A stretch of DNA of 33,546 nucleotides from Proteiniphilum sp. (GTDB lineage Bacteria; Bacteroidota; Bacteroidia; Bacteroidales; Dysgonomonadaceae): positions 66,662 to 100,207 of the forward strand of contig JAQVWR010000001.1 of the NCBI GenBank assembly GCA_028709605.1. The letters run 5' to 3'. The notes beneath the pieces were generated by a model. That model searched no databases, had not been told where the DNA came from, and saw nothing but the letters and a program-made list of their open reading frames with translations. Shown here piece after piece: positions 12,705 through 20,503 of the stretch (position 1 is the first letter of the stretch; each line of letters starts with the position of its first letter). The translations under genes were made by a program, and so were the position numbers.

Positions 12705-13985
12705 ATGAATAAAATGAAAAAGATCCTTTTCCTTACAATGATGGCCGTTTTTTCTGCCGGAAGTATCTTTGCGCAAAAATCGGCATTGAAAGAAGCCAAA
12801 CGAGCATTGGGACGCGACGATCTAAACGAAGCCAGAACCGTGATCGAACAAGCGTCCACTCATAAAGAAACCGCTACCGATCCGGAAACCTGGAAGATCA
12901 TGGGTGATATCGGAAACAAAGCATTCGATCTCCAGCGCACCAACGCCATGCTCGGAAAGACCACCAACGACAAGGTGATGTACGACGGATTGATGGAGTC
13001 GTATCATCCTTACCTGAAAGCTGATTCGCTGGCCGAACTTCCCGACGACAAGGGAAAGGTTAAAAACAAGGTACGGAAAGATATCACAGGGATCCTGCGT
13101 GCCAATCATCCCTTCTATATCAACGGTGGGGTGTATTACAATGAGAAGGGCGACTACAAGAAAGCCGCCGATTTCTTTCAGGTATACTGGGATATCCCCA
13201 CGCTGCCGATGTTTCAAAACGAGAAAGCTGCTTTTGTGCTGGACAGCACCTTCCAGACCATCAAGTATTACGCGATCATCACCGCGATCCAGTCAGAGGA
13301 TCATAAAAGAGCTCTGGCAATGTTGGAACGAGCAGCCAAAGAACCTTTCATCGAAAACAGCGCATACAAGGAGAGTGATATATATGAGTTGATGGCCAGT
13401 GAATATCTGCAGCTGGGCGATTCCGCCAGGTTTGTGGAAGTGCTCCATAAGGGGGCCGGTCAATTTCCCTCCAGCAACTATTTTATTCCCAACCTGGTGA
13501 ATGTCTTTATCCGCGAAGGGAACACCGCTAAGGCACTTGAATATCTGGATCAGGCCATTCAGAACAATCCGGCCAATACGTGTGACCTGAACAGCGTGAA
13601 GGGCGCACTCCTGGCAGAACAGGGAAAATATGATGCTGCCGAGGCGGAATACAACAAAGCACTGGCACAGGATCCCAACTGCGAAAGAGCACTCGAGGCC
13701 ATCGCGGTCAATTATATCCTTCAGGCACAGGAACTCAAAGAGAAAACGGCCATGATGAGCGACAGACAACAGCAAATGGTCAATGATAAGAAAACCGTAG
13801 AACTGTATCAAAAATCATTGCCATCCCTGGAAAAATACACCGAGCTGCTCAAAGCACGCCAGGCACCGAAACAAGATCTTGAATCGGCTTTGCTGAAGCT
13901 GAGAAATGTCTATTACAACCTGAGCAGCATGGGTGTCGACAAATCAAAAGAACTGGAAGCCGTTGAGAAGGAATTGAATCTCTGA
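12705..13985 (+). CDS. exported tetratricopeptide-repeat protein
   Basis: The 426-residue protein has a clear signal peptide (basic MNKMKK, hydrophobic stretch, cleavage near IFAQ at about residue 24), so it is probably periplasmic. The body is helical. Recognisable TPR units lie at roughly 250-345, for example AKALEYLDQAIQNNPAN and YDAAEAEYNKALAQDPNC, each with the A/Y/P spacing of the repeat. The charged C-terminal third (DRQQQMVNDKKTVELYQKS onwards) looks like further helices. TPRs bind protein partners; the partner is unknown. It follows gyrA by 88 bases and ends before a strong hairpin. Start may be the first ATG or the one three codons later. No specific function is assigned. Confidence 0.85.
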   Translation: MNKMKKILFLTMMAVFSAGSIFAQKSALKEAKRALGRDDLNEARTVIEQASTHKETATDPETWKIMGDIGNKAFDLQRTNAMLGKTTNDKVMYDGLMESYHPYLKADSLAELPDDKGKVKNKVRKDITGILRANHPFYINGGVYYNEKGDYKKAADFFQVYWDIPTLPMFQNEKAAFVLDSTFQTIKYYAIITAIQSEDHKRALAMLERAAKEPFIENSAYKESDIYELMASEYLQLGDSARFVEVLHKGAGQFPSSNYFIPNLVNVFIREGNTAKALEYLDQAIQNNPANTCDLNSVKGALLAEQGKYDAAEAEYNKALAQDPNCERALEAIAVNYILQAQELKEKTAMMSDRQQQMVNDKKTVELYQKSLPSLEKYTELLKARQAPKQDLESALLKLRNVYYNLSSMGVDKSKELEAVEKELNL

Positions 13986-14010
13986 CCATCGTCAGGAAAC
14001 TTTTCTCATC

Positions 14011-14052
14011 GAAAGAAGAGCGACTTCTCCGGAAGTCGCTCTTCTTTCTTTT
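14011..14052. terminator. 17-bp perfect hairpin terminator after the TPR gene
   Basis: Left arm 14011-14027 (GAAAGAAGAGCGACTTC) and right arm 14032-14048 are perfect reverse complements around a TCCG loop, followed by TTTT. It begins 26 bases after the TPR gene stop. The stem is much longer than the other terminators here. Confidence 0.85.
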
Positions 14053-14184
14053 CGGTTTTTCGTGACAGGAGAGCATCTTCTCAATAACATCAACCGGCTT
14101 GCCGAAGAATCAATTAAACATAATAGTTATTATAGGATTTTAAAACCGGGGTGAAAGGTATCCATATTTTGTGATAACACAGCA

Positions 14185-14212
14185 TTGCAACGGCTAATAT
14201 TTACTATCTTTG
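14185..14212 (+). promoter_or_regulatory. Bacteroidota-type promoter for purM
   Basis: TATCTTTG at 14205-14212 is an exact -7 box, and a TTG at 14185-14187 lies 17 bases upstream. The purM ATG is 25 bases below the box. This probably drives purM, prfA and perhaps the following genes. Confidence 0.65.
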
Positions 14213-14237
14213 CAGAAACAGAAGAAACAAGCAACCG

Positions 14238-15407
14238 ATGAGCAATCAACGTTACGATCAGCGTGGTGTTTCCGCATCGAAGGAAGATGTGCATAACGCC
14301 ATCCGGAAGATCGACAAAGGTATTTTTCCCCACGCATTCTGCAAAATTGTACCCGATTATCTGGGCAATGATCCGGACTACTGTAACATCATGCATGCCG
14401 ACGGGGCCGGCACCAAATCCTCGCTGGCGTATATCTACTGGCGTGAGACCGGTGATCTCTCCGTTTGGAAAGGAATCGCACAGGATGCCCTGATCATGAA
14501 TGTGGATGATTTGCTCTGTGTAGGTTCCACAGACAATATCCTTCTTTCCTCTACCATCGGTCGAAACAAGAAGCTGATCCCGGGAGAAGTGATCTCCGCC
14601 ATCATCAACGGCACCAATGAGTTGTGTGAAGAACTTTCCACACTGGGAGTACACATTTACCCGACCGGCGGCGAGACGGCCGATGTGGGTGATCTGGTGC
14701 GCACCATTATTGTAGACAGTACGGTGACCTGCCGCATGAAACGGTCTGATGTGATCGACAACGGAAACATACGGGCCGGCGATCTGATTATCGGTCTTTC
14801 ATCCTCCGGACAAGCCACCTATGAGAAAGCCTATAACGGCGGTATGGGCAGCAACGGGCTCACTTCGGCCCGTCATGATCTGTTTGCCAACTACCTGGCA
14901 CAAAAATATCCGGAGAGCTACGACAGCTCCATACCGGAAGCGCTGGTCTACTCCGGCGGCATGAAGCTGACCGATGAGATCAAAGGGCTGGGAGTCGATG
15001 CCGGTCAGCTGGTGCTCTCCCCTACCCGCACCTATGCACCTATTATATCACAGATAATCAACACTTTAAAAGGAAATATTCACGGAATGGTTCACTGTTC
15101 CGGCGGCGCCCAGACCAAGATCCTGCACTTTCTGGGTGAAGGGCTGAAAGTGGTGAAAAACAACTTATTCCCCGTTCCACCCCTCTTTGAACTGATTCAG
15201 CAGCATTCGGGTACCGACTGGAGCGAGATGTACAAGGTGTTCAACATGGGTCACCGGATGGAGATCTATCTCCCGGAAAACTATGCACAGCAGGTAATCG
15301 ATATTTCCCGTTCCTTTCAGGTAGATGCCCGGATCGTGGGACATATAGAGCAATCGGAGAAAAAAGAACTGGTGATTGAAAGTGAAAAGGGACGCTTTAT
15401 CTATTGA
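14238..15407 (+). CDS. purM: phosphoribosylformylglycinamidine cyclo-ligase (AIR synthetase)
   Basis: PurM makes 5-aminoimidazole ribonucleotide from FGAM with ATP in purine synthesis. The 389-residue chain shows the AIRS-family N-domain with HADGAGTKSSLAY (ATP/metal-binding segment), then MNVDDLLCVGS and TGGETADVGD, and a C-domain with GDLIIGLSSSGQATYEKAYNGG. It is somewhat longer than the E. coli enzyme (about 345), as expected for a Bacteroidota-type form. A TATCTTTG promoter lies just upstream. prfA begins 22 bases after the stop, so the two are very likely co-transcribed. Confidence 0.94.
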   Translation: MSNQRYDQRGVSASKEDVHNAIRKIDKGIFPHAFCKIVPDYLGNDPDYCNIMHADGAGTKSSLAYIYWRETGDLSVWKGIAQDALIMNVDDLLCVGSTDNILLSSTIGRNKKLIPGEVISAIINGTNELCEELSTLGVHIYPTGGETADVGDLVRTIIVDSTVTCRMKRSDVIDNGNIRAGDLIIGLSSSGQATYEKAYNGGMGSNGLTSARHDLFANYLAQKYPESYDSSIPEALVYSGGMKLTDEIKGLGVDAGQLVLSPTRTYAPIISQIINTLKGNIHGMVHCSGGAQTKILHFLGEGLKVVKNNLFPVPPLFELIQQHSGTDWSEMYKVFNMGHRMEIYLPENYAQQVIDISRSFQVDARIVGHIEQSEKKELVIESEKGRFIY

Positions 15408-15429
15408 CCGGCAAGCAGAGAAATAATAT

Positions 15430-16515
15430 ATGTCAGAAAACGCATTGCTCGACAAGTTACAGCACCTGGTCACCCGTTTCGAAGAGGTGGCCACACTGAT
15501 CACCGACCCGGCGGTGAGTGCCGATATGGACCGCTTTGTGAAACTCAACAAGGAATATAGTGACCTGCAGAAGATTGTGGAGGTGCGAAACGAATACAAG
15601 GCTGCCCTTGACGGCATCGCTGAAGCCCGGCTGATCCTCGAAAACGAGTCGGATAATGACCTCCGTCAACTGGCCGGTGAAGAGCTGGCCACCAACGCGG
15701 AGAAGCTCCCCGCACTGGAGGAACAGATCAAGTTGCTGCTCATTCCTGCCGATCCGGAAGATGTCAAAAACGTGATCATGGAGATCCGGGGTGGCACCGG
15801 CGGTGACGAGGCAGCCATCTTTGCCGGCGACCTCTTCAAGATGTACACCCGCTATTGCGAGAACAAAGGGTGGAAGACAGAGGTAACCAGTCTCACCGAA
15901 GGAACGGCCGGCGGCTTCAAGGAGATCATCTTCACCGTTACCGGCAACGATGTGTACGGCACCCTCAAGTATGAGTCGGGTGTGCACCGTGTGCAGCGCG
16001 TGCCGCAGACAGAGACACAGGGACGAGTCCACACCTCGGCGGCCACGGTGGCGGTGCTGCCCGAAGCAGAAGAGTTCGACGTGGAGCTCAACCCCGCCGA
16101 CATCGACTTCCATACCGCCCGCTCCAGCGGTGCGGGGGGACAAAACGTCAACAAAGTGGAGACCAAGGTGCAGTTGACACACAAACCTTCCGGCATTGTG
16201 GTGGTCTGCCAGCAAGCCCGCTCGCAGCTACAGAACAGGGAGCTGGCCATGCAGATGCTGCGTGCCAGGCTCTATGACATCGAGCTCTCCAAGCGACAAG
16301 GCGACATTGCCTCTCGCCGTAAGACGATGGTCTCCACGGGCGACCGCTCGGCGAAGATCCGTACCTACAACTATCCGCAGGGGCGTATTACCGACCACCG
16401 CATCAACTTCACCCTCTACAACCTCTCAGCCTTTATGGACGGAGATATCCAGGGGGTAATCGACCGGCTGATGATCAGTGAGAATGCAGAACGGATGAAA
16501 GAAGCCAATCTGTAA
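15430..16515 (+). CDS. prfA: peptide chain release factor 1
   Basis: RF1 terminates translation at UAA and UAG. The 361-residue protein has the helical domain 1, the conserved [13 protein letters not shown] segment (119-131), the codon-recognition PxT tripeptide as PQT (192-194, in [19 protein letters not shown]), and the peptidyl-hydrolysis GGQ motif (236-238). The PxT form identifies RF1, not the SPF form of RF2, and no programmed frameshift is present. It lies 22 bases after purM and 71 bases before pyrF on the same strand. Confidence 0.97.
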   Translation: MSENALLDKLQHLVTRFEEVATLITDPAVSADMDRFVKLNKEYSDLQKIVEVRNEYKAALDGIAEARLILENESDNDLRQLAGEELATNAEKLPALEEQIKLLLIPADPEDVKNVIMEIRGGTGGDEAAIFAGDLFKMYTRYCENKGWKTEVTSLTEGTAGGFKEIIFTVTGNDVYGTLKYESGVHRVQRVPQTETQGRVHTSAATVAVLPEAEEFDVELNPADIDFHTARSSGAGGQNVNKVETKVQLTHKPSGIVVVCQQARSQLQNRELAMQMLRARLYDIELSKRQGDIASRRKTMVSTGDRSAKIRTYNYPQGRITDHRINFTLYNLSAFMDGDIQGVIDRLMISENAERMKEANL

Positions 16516-16586
16516 TTGACAGCACACATCTTGATCCTGATACACCTGACACCTGGAAATGCCAGACATCTTAAACGAAGGAATAT

Positions 16587-17414
16587 ATGACCAAAGAGCA
16601 ACTTTTTGCACAGATACAAAGGAAACAATCCTTCCTTTGCGTGGGACTGGACAGTGATATCAAAAAGATTCCCGAGCACCTGCTCGAGAGCGATGATCCC
16701 CTCTATGCCTTCAACAAGGCGATCGTGGATGCCACTGCCCCCTACTGCGTGGCCTACAAGCCCAACGTGGCGTTTTATGAAAGCATGGGCGTGCAGGGGT
16801 GGCTCGCCTTTGAGAAGACGGTAGCCTACATCCATCAGCGGTACCCGCAGCAGTTCATCATTGCCGATGCCAAACGGGGTGATATCGGCAATACCAGCGA
16901 GATGTATGCCCGTGCCTTCTTCGATGAGATGAAGGTGGACGGCGTCACCGTCGTTCCTTATATGGGAGAAGACAGCGTAAAACCCTTCCTGCTGCACCCC
17001 GAACGGTGGGTGATCCTGCTGGTGCTGACCAGCAACCAGGGGTCACACGATTTTCAGCTGACGGAGGACCGGGAGGGTGAACGTCTCTTCGAGAAGGTGC
17101 TGCGCCGTTCGCTGCAGTGGGCTTCAGCCGATCAGATGATGTATGTGGTGGGTGCCACTCAGGGTAAGTTGTTGGAAGATGTACGGAAGATTGTCCCCGG
17201 TCACTTCCTGCTGGTACCGGGTGTGGGCGCCCAGGGAGGCTCTCTGGAGGAGGTGTGCCGCTATGGCATGAACAGCCAGTGCGGCCTGCTGGTCAACTCC
17301 TCCCGTAGCATCATTTATGCCGAAACCGGTGAGGATTTCGCATCCGCAGCTGCCTCAGAGGCAAAGAAACTGCAGGTTGAAATGAAATCAATGCTGGAAC
17401 GATATCTCCGTTAA
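16587..17414 (+). CDS. pyrF: orotidine 5'-phosphate decarboxylase (type 2)
   Basis: OMP decarboxylase converts OMP to UMP, the last step of de novo UMP synthesis. The 275-residue length and the motif [13 protein letters not shown] (catalytic DAKRGD at 94-99) place it in the longer type 2 subfamily. The N-terminal CVGLDSD at 18-24 is the first phosphate/substrate strand, and the end carries VPGVGAQGG and LLVNSSRSI phosphate-binding loops. It lies 71 bases after prfA. The spacer to the following HD gene contains a short AGCT-based repeat. Confidence 0.95.
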   Translation: MTKEQLFAQIQRKQSFLCVGLDSDIKKIPEHLLESDDPLYAFNKAIVDATAPYCVAYKPNVAFYESMGVQGWLAFEKTVAYIHQRYPQQFIIADAKRGDIGNTSEMYARAFFDEMKVDGVTVVPYMGEDSVKPFLLHPERWVILLVLTSNQGSHDFQLTEDREGERLFEKVLRRSLQWASADQMMYVVGATQGKLLEDVRKIVPGHFLLVPGVGAQGGSLEEVCRYGMNSQCGLLVNSSRSIIYAETGEDFASAAASEAKKLQVEMKSMLERYLR

Positions 17415-17438
17415 AAGTTACAAAATTTTCAATTATCA

Positions 17439-17470
17439 AGCTAATAGCTGACCGCTGAAAGCTGATAGCT
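17439..17470. repeat. short AGCT/CTGA repeat with imperfect palindrome
   Basis: The pyrF-HD spacer contains overlapping copies of a unit close to AGCTGATAGCT (AGCTAATAGCT, CGCTGAAAGCT, AGCTGATAGCT). The outer ten bases on each side pair at eight of ten positions. On the + strand it is followed by A, not T, so it does not look like a forward terminator; on the minus strand it would be preceded by T. Probably an interspersed intergenic repeat. Confidence 0.5.
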
Positions 17471-17477
17471 AAAAAAA

Positions 17478-18698
17478 ATGATCAAGCGCAAAATCATCAA
17501 TGACCCGGTGTTCGGATTCATCAACATTCCGAACGATTATGTCTATGAGGTGATCCAGCATCCCTATCTGCAGCGGTTGAACCGCATCCGGCAGTTGGGG
17601 CTGGCCCCCTTTGTTTATCCCGGGGCGCAGCACACCCGCTTTCATCACTCCATCGGTGCCATGTACCTAATGGATGAAGCACTGAAGACCCTCCGGGAGA
17701 AAGGCCATACGATCACAGAAGAAGAATACAACGGGGCGCTGGCAGCTATCCTCATGCACGACATCGGGCACGGGCCTTTCTCCCATGTGTTGGAACATAC
17801 CTTGGTCACCAGTGTGCACCACGAGGCGATCTCCCTGCTGATGATGAAGCAGATGAATGAAGAGTGGAATGGAGCACTGCAGACCGCTATCGACATCTTC
17901 ACCGGGGCCCACCCCAAGGGGTTCCTTCACCAACTGGTCAGCGGCCAGCTGGATGTGGACCGCCTCGATTACCTGCGCCGTGACAGTTTCTTTACCGGGG
18001 TGAGCGAAGGAAACATCGGTTCGGCACGCATCATCAAAATGCTCGACCTGAAGGATGAGCGGCTGGTGGTGGAGTCGAAAGGGATCTACTCTATCGAGAA
18101 TTTCCTCATGTCGCGTCGCCTGATGTACTGGCAGGTCTACCTTCACAAGACTGCTGTAGCAGCGGAGAAGATGCTGATCAACACCCTGCGGCGTGCCCGC
18201 CAGATCGCCATGAACGGGGAGCAGCTGTTCGCCTCCCCTGCCCTCTCCTATTTCCTGCGAAACGATGCCTCCCTGGCCGATTTCTCCTCTGGAGGAGAGG
18301 CTCTTCCGCATTTTGTAAATCTGGATGACAATGATATCTGGTCGGCTCTCAAGGTGTGGACCTCCCATCGCGACACGGTCCTGTCGGTGCTGAGCGAGGC
18401 AATGGTTAACCGGCGCCTCTTCAAAATAGAGATCTCCGAGCAACCCTTTGGCGAAGAGCGGGCTGACATGCTCAAAAGAGCATTCGCTGAAAAATATCGG
18501 ATCTCCGAGTCGGAAGCCTCCTATTTCCTCTCATCCGACGAACTGTCGACCGATATGTACAGCGAGAATGACGACAGCATCGACATTCTCTATAAGGACG
18601 GGACGGTAAAGGATATCTCCCGTGCATCGGACATGCTCAATATTGAGCTGCTCTCCAAAAAGGTGGTGAAACACTACTTTGCCTACCTACGCGATTGA
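17478..18698 (+). CDS. HD-domain phosphohydrolase (SAMHD1/dGTPase-like)
   Basis: The 406-residue protein has the HD metal-site signature: QHTRFHHSIGAMYL (His52), ILMHDIGHGPFSHVLEH (His94-Asp95) and QLDVDRLDYLRRDS (final Asp). This arrangement matches the COG1078 family of HD superfamily phosphohydrolases related to dNTP triphosphohydrolases and SAMHD1. Substrate cannot be read from the sequence. It opens with MIKRKIINDPVFGFINIP, as family members commonly do, supporting the ATG at 17478. In Bacteroides, as I recall, this gene follows pyrF and precedes lpxD; here pyrF is upstream but no lpx gene follows. Confidence 0.88.
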   Translation: MIKRKIINDPVFGFINIPNDYVYEVIQHPYLQRLNRIRQLGLAPFVYPGAQHTRFHHSIGAMYLMDEALKTLREKGHTITEEEYNGALAAILMHDIGHGPFSHVLEHTLVTSVHHEAISLLMMKQMNEEWNGALQTAIDIFTGAHPKGFLHQLVSGQLDVDRLDYLRRDSFFTGVSEGNIGSARIIKMLDLKDERLVVESKGIYSIENFLMSRRLMYWQVYLHKTAVAAEKMLINTLRRARQIAMNGEQLFASPALSYFLRNDASLADFSSGGEALPHFVNLDDNDIWSALKVWTSHRDTVLSVLSEAMVNRRLFKIEISEQPFGEERADMLKRAFAEKYRISESEASYFLSSDELSTDMYSENDDSIDILYKDGTVKDISRASDMLNIELLSKKVVKHYFAYLRD

Positions 18699-18772
18699 TT
18701 CATCTGGCTTCATTCGCTTCCTCTTTCCGGTAAGGATACAGATCTTCGATGGCCTTATCTTACTCTTTATTT

Positions 18773-18804
18773 TTTGGGACTTCGTCAGAAAACCCTTATC
18801 TTTG
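18773..18804 (+). promoter_or_regulatory. Bacteroidota-type promoter for the LMW phosphatase gene
   Basis: TTTG at 18773-18776 (-33) and TATCTTTG at 18797-18804 (-7) are separated by 20 bases, the best consensus pair in the window. The ATG at 18849 is 45 bases downstream. Confidence 0.7.
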
Positions 18805-18848
18805 CACTCATTGTTAAGGTTATTGAACAGTAAACTTCTTAAGAACAT

Positions 18849-19361
18849 ATGAATCCTACTCGAGGAAAGAAAAGGAAGATCCGACTGCTTTTTGTTTGTC
18901 TGGGAAACATCTGCCGCTCACCCGCCGCTGAGGGAATCATGTCGGAAATCATTGAAAAAAACAGTCTTCAAGAGCTGATCGAAGTGGATTCTGCCGGCAC
19001 ATCGGGATGGCATGAAGGAGAGCTCCCCGATGAACGCATGCGCTTGCATGGGGAAAAAAGAGGGTATGATTTCTGCAGTCGCTCGCGGAAAATCAAAAAA
19101 GAGGATCTGACGGCCTTCGATTACATCTTGGTGATGGATGAAAACAACTACAAAACGGTGCAGTCACTCACGTCGAACGATATGGAAACCGCCAAGATTC
19201 ATCTGATGACTGAGTATTCGGTGCAATATCGCCATCTGCATGACCTTATTCCTGATCCTTATTACGGAGGATTATCCGGTTTCGAGCTGGTACTCGACCT
19301 GCTGGAAGATGCCTGCGAAGGATTGCTCCTCACCATCAAGAAAGATCATTCCCTCGCATAA
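18849..19361 (+). CDS. low-molecular-weight protein-tyrosine-phosphatase family protein
   Basis: The 170-residue protein carries the P-loop CLGNICRS at 17-23/24 (nucleophile Cys17, phosphate-binding Arg23) and the general-acid loop DPYYGG (Asp136), the two signatures of LMW-PTP enzymes. The arsenate reductase branch is less likely because it normally shows additional redox cysteines in a different arrangement. Members dephosphorylate phosphotyrosine or phosphoarginine in proteins; the substrate is unknown. A very basic N-terminus (MNPTRGKKRKIR) precedes the first strand. It has its own strong promoter and faces prs across a terminator, so it appears monocistronic. Confidence 0.92.
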   Translation: MNPTRGKKRKIRLLFVCLGNICRSPAAEGIMSEIIEKNSLQELIEVDSAGTSGWHEGELPDERMRLHGEKRGYDFCSRSRKIKKEDLTAFDYILVMDENNYKTVQSLTSNDMETAKIHLMTEYSVQYRHLHDLIPDPYYGGLSGFELVLDLLEDACEGLLLTIKKDHSLA

Positions 19362-19372
19362 AAATAAACGAA

Positions 19373-19429
19373 TACCCTCTCTGATCTCTTGTACCGGGGT
19401 TATCCGGTTAGACGGGATCAGAGAGGGTA
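19373..19429. terminator. nested bidirectional terminator between LMW-PTP and prs genes
   Basis: TACCCTCTCTGATC (19373-19386) and its exact reverse complement (19416-19429) form a 14-bp stem. The 29-base loop holds a second hairpin, ACCGG/CCGGT around GGTTAT. T-rich sequence follows on + (CTGTTTGTTTG), and the minus strand reads into TTTATTTTTAT, so it can serve both convergent genes. Confidence 0.8.
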
Positions 19430-19456
19430 AACTGTTTGTTTGTGGGTGAATAGCGG

Positions 19457-20392
19457 TCAGACCACGTAAAGGGAGCTGATCGACTCGTTGTTACAGACCC
19501 GTATGATCGAATTGGCAAACAAATCGGCTACAGAAAGTATTTTCACCTTCTCCGATTTCTGGGAGTAGGGAATGCTATCGGTGAAAATGATCTCCTTTAA
19601 CTGGGATTGGTCTACCCTTATGGAGGCAGGATCCGACATCACAGCATGACTGGCGATCGCCCTGACCGAGTTGGCACCGTTCTCCATAATCAGATCGGCT
19701 GCTTTGGTGATGGTGCCTGCCGTATCCACAATATCGTCGATGAGCAGCACATCCATCCCCTTCACATCACCGATGATCTGCATGTCGGAGATTTCATTGG
19801 CTTTTTTGCGCAATTTGTAGCAGATCACCATAGGGCATCCCAGAAACTTGGAGTAGGCACTGGCCCGCTTGGTGCCTCCCACGTCGGGTGTGGCGATCAC
19901 CGTATTCTCCAGGTCAAGCTGCTTCACATACTCCACAAATACCCCTGAGGCATAGAGGTGATCGACCGGCACATTGAAAAAACCCTGTATCTGGTCGGCG
20001 TGCAGGTCCATCGTGATCAGTCTGTTGATTCCTGCTGCCGCCAACATATCGGCAATCAGCTTCGCCCCAATGCTGACGCGCGGTTTGTCTTTGCGGTCCT
20101 GCCGGGCCCATCCAAAATAGGGGACGACCGCCACGATTGACTTTGCGGAAGCACGTTTGGCTGCATCGATCATCAGCAGCAACTCCATCAGGTTGTCGGA
20201 GTTGGGGAAAGTGGACTGGATGAGAAATACCTGTTTTCCCCGTATGGATTCCTCGTAGGAGACGGCAAACTCACCGTCGGCAAAGTGTTCAATGATCATG
20301 TTGCCCAGGGGGCAATCCAAGCTGTTACATACCTTTTCAGCGAAATAGCGTGATTTCGTCCCCGAAAAGATTTTAAATGGTCTCTCCTGCAT
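19457..20392 (-). CDS. prs: ribose-phosphate pyrophosphokinase (PRPP synthetase)
   Basis: Prs makes PRPP from ribose 5-phosphate and ATP, feeding purine, pyrimidine, NAD, His and Trp synthesis. The 311-residue chain is close to the usual 310-320. It shows YFGWARQDRK (ATP loop, 92-101), the metal-binding DLHADQ (129-134, His131), the PDVGGTKRA catalytic segment (169-177) and the PRPP-binding loop DVLLIDDIVDTAGT (214-227). The ATG at 20392 opens MQERPFKIFSG, the usual family start. It is a single-gene unit: a TACTTTTG box lies upstream on its strand, and the nested terminator lies downstream. Confidence 0.97.
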   Translation of the reverse strand: MQERPFKIFSGTKSRYFAEKVCNSLDCPLGNMIIEHFADGEFAVSYEESIRGKQVFLIQSTFPNSDNLMELLLMIDAAKRASAKSIVAVVPYFGWARQDRKDKPRVSIGAKLIADMLAAAGINRLITMDLHADQIQGFFNVPVDHLYASGVFVEYVKQLDLENTVIATPDVGGTKRASAYSKFLGCPMVICYKLRKKANEISDMQIIGDVKGMDVLLIDDIVDTAGTITKAADLIMENGANSVRAIASHAVMSDPASIRVDQSQLKEIIFTDSIPYSQKSEKVKILSVADLFANSIIRVCNNESISSLYVV

Positions 20393-20466
20393 GCTGTAGT
20401 AATTTGAAAAAAGATCTATCTGTTTGTTTATGTGACTCTTCTCCCTGTGAAGCGTGAATATGTAGA

Positions 20467-20474
20467 CAAAAGTA
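20467..20474 (-). promoter_or_regulatory. probable prs -7 box
   Basis: On the minus strand this reads TACTTTTG, matching TAnnTTTG, 75 bases before the prs start. A -33 element is not clear. Confidence 0.4.
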
Positions 20475-20503
20475 CAAAAACAAATGGCAATATAGTGAAT
20501 AAT

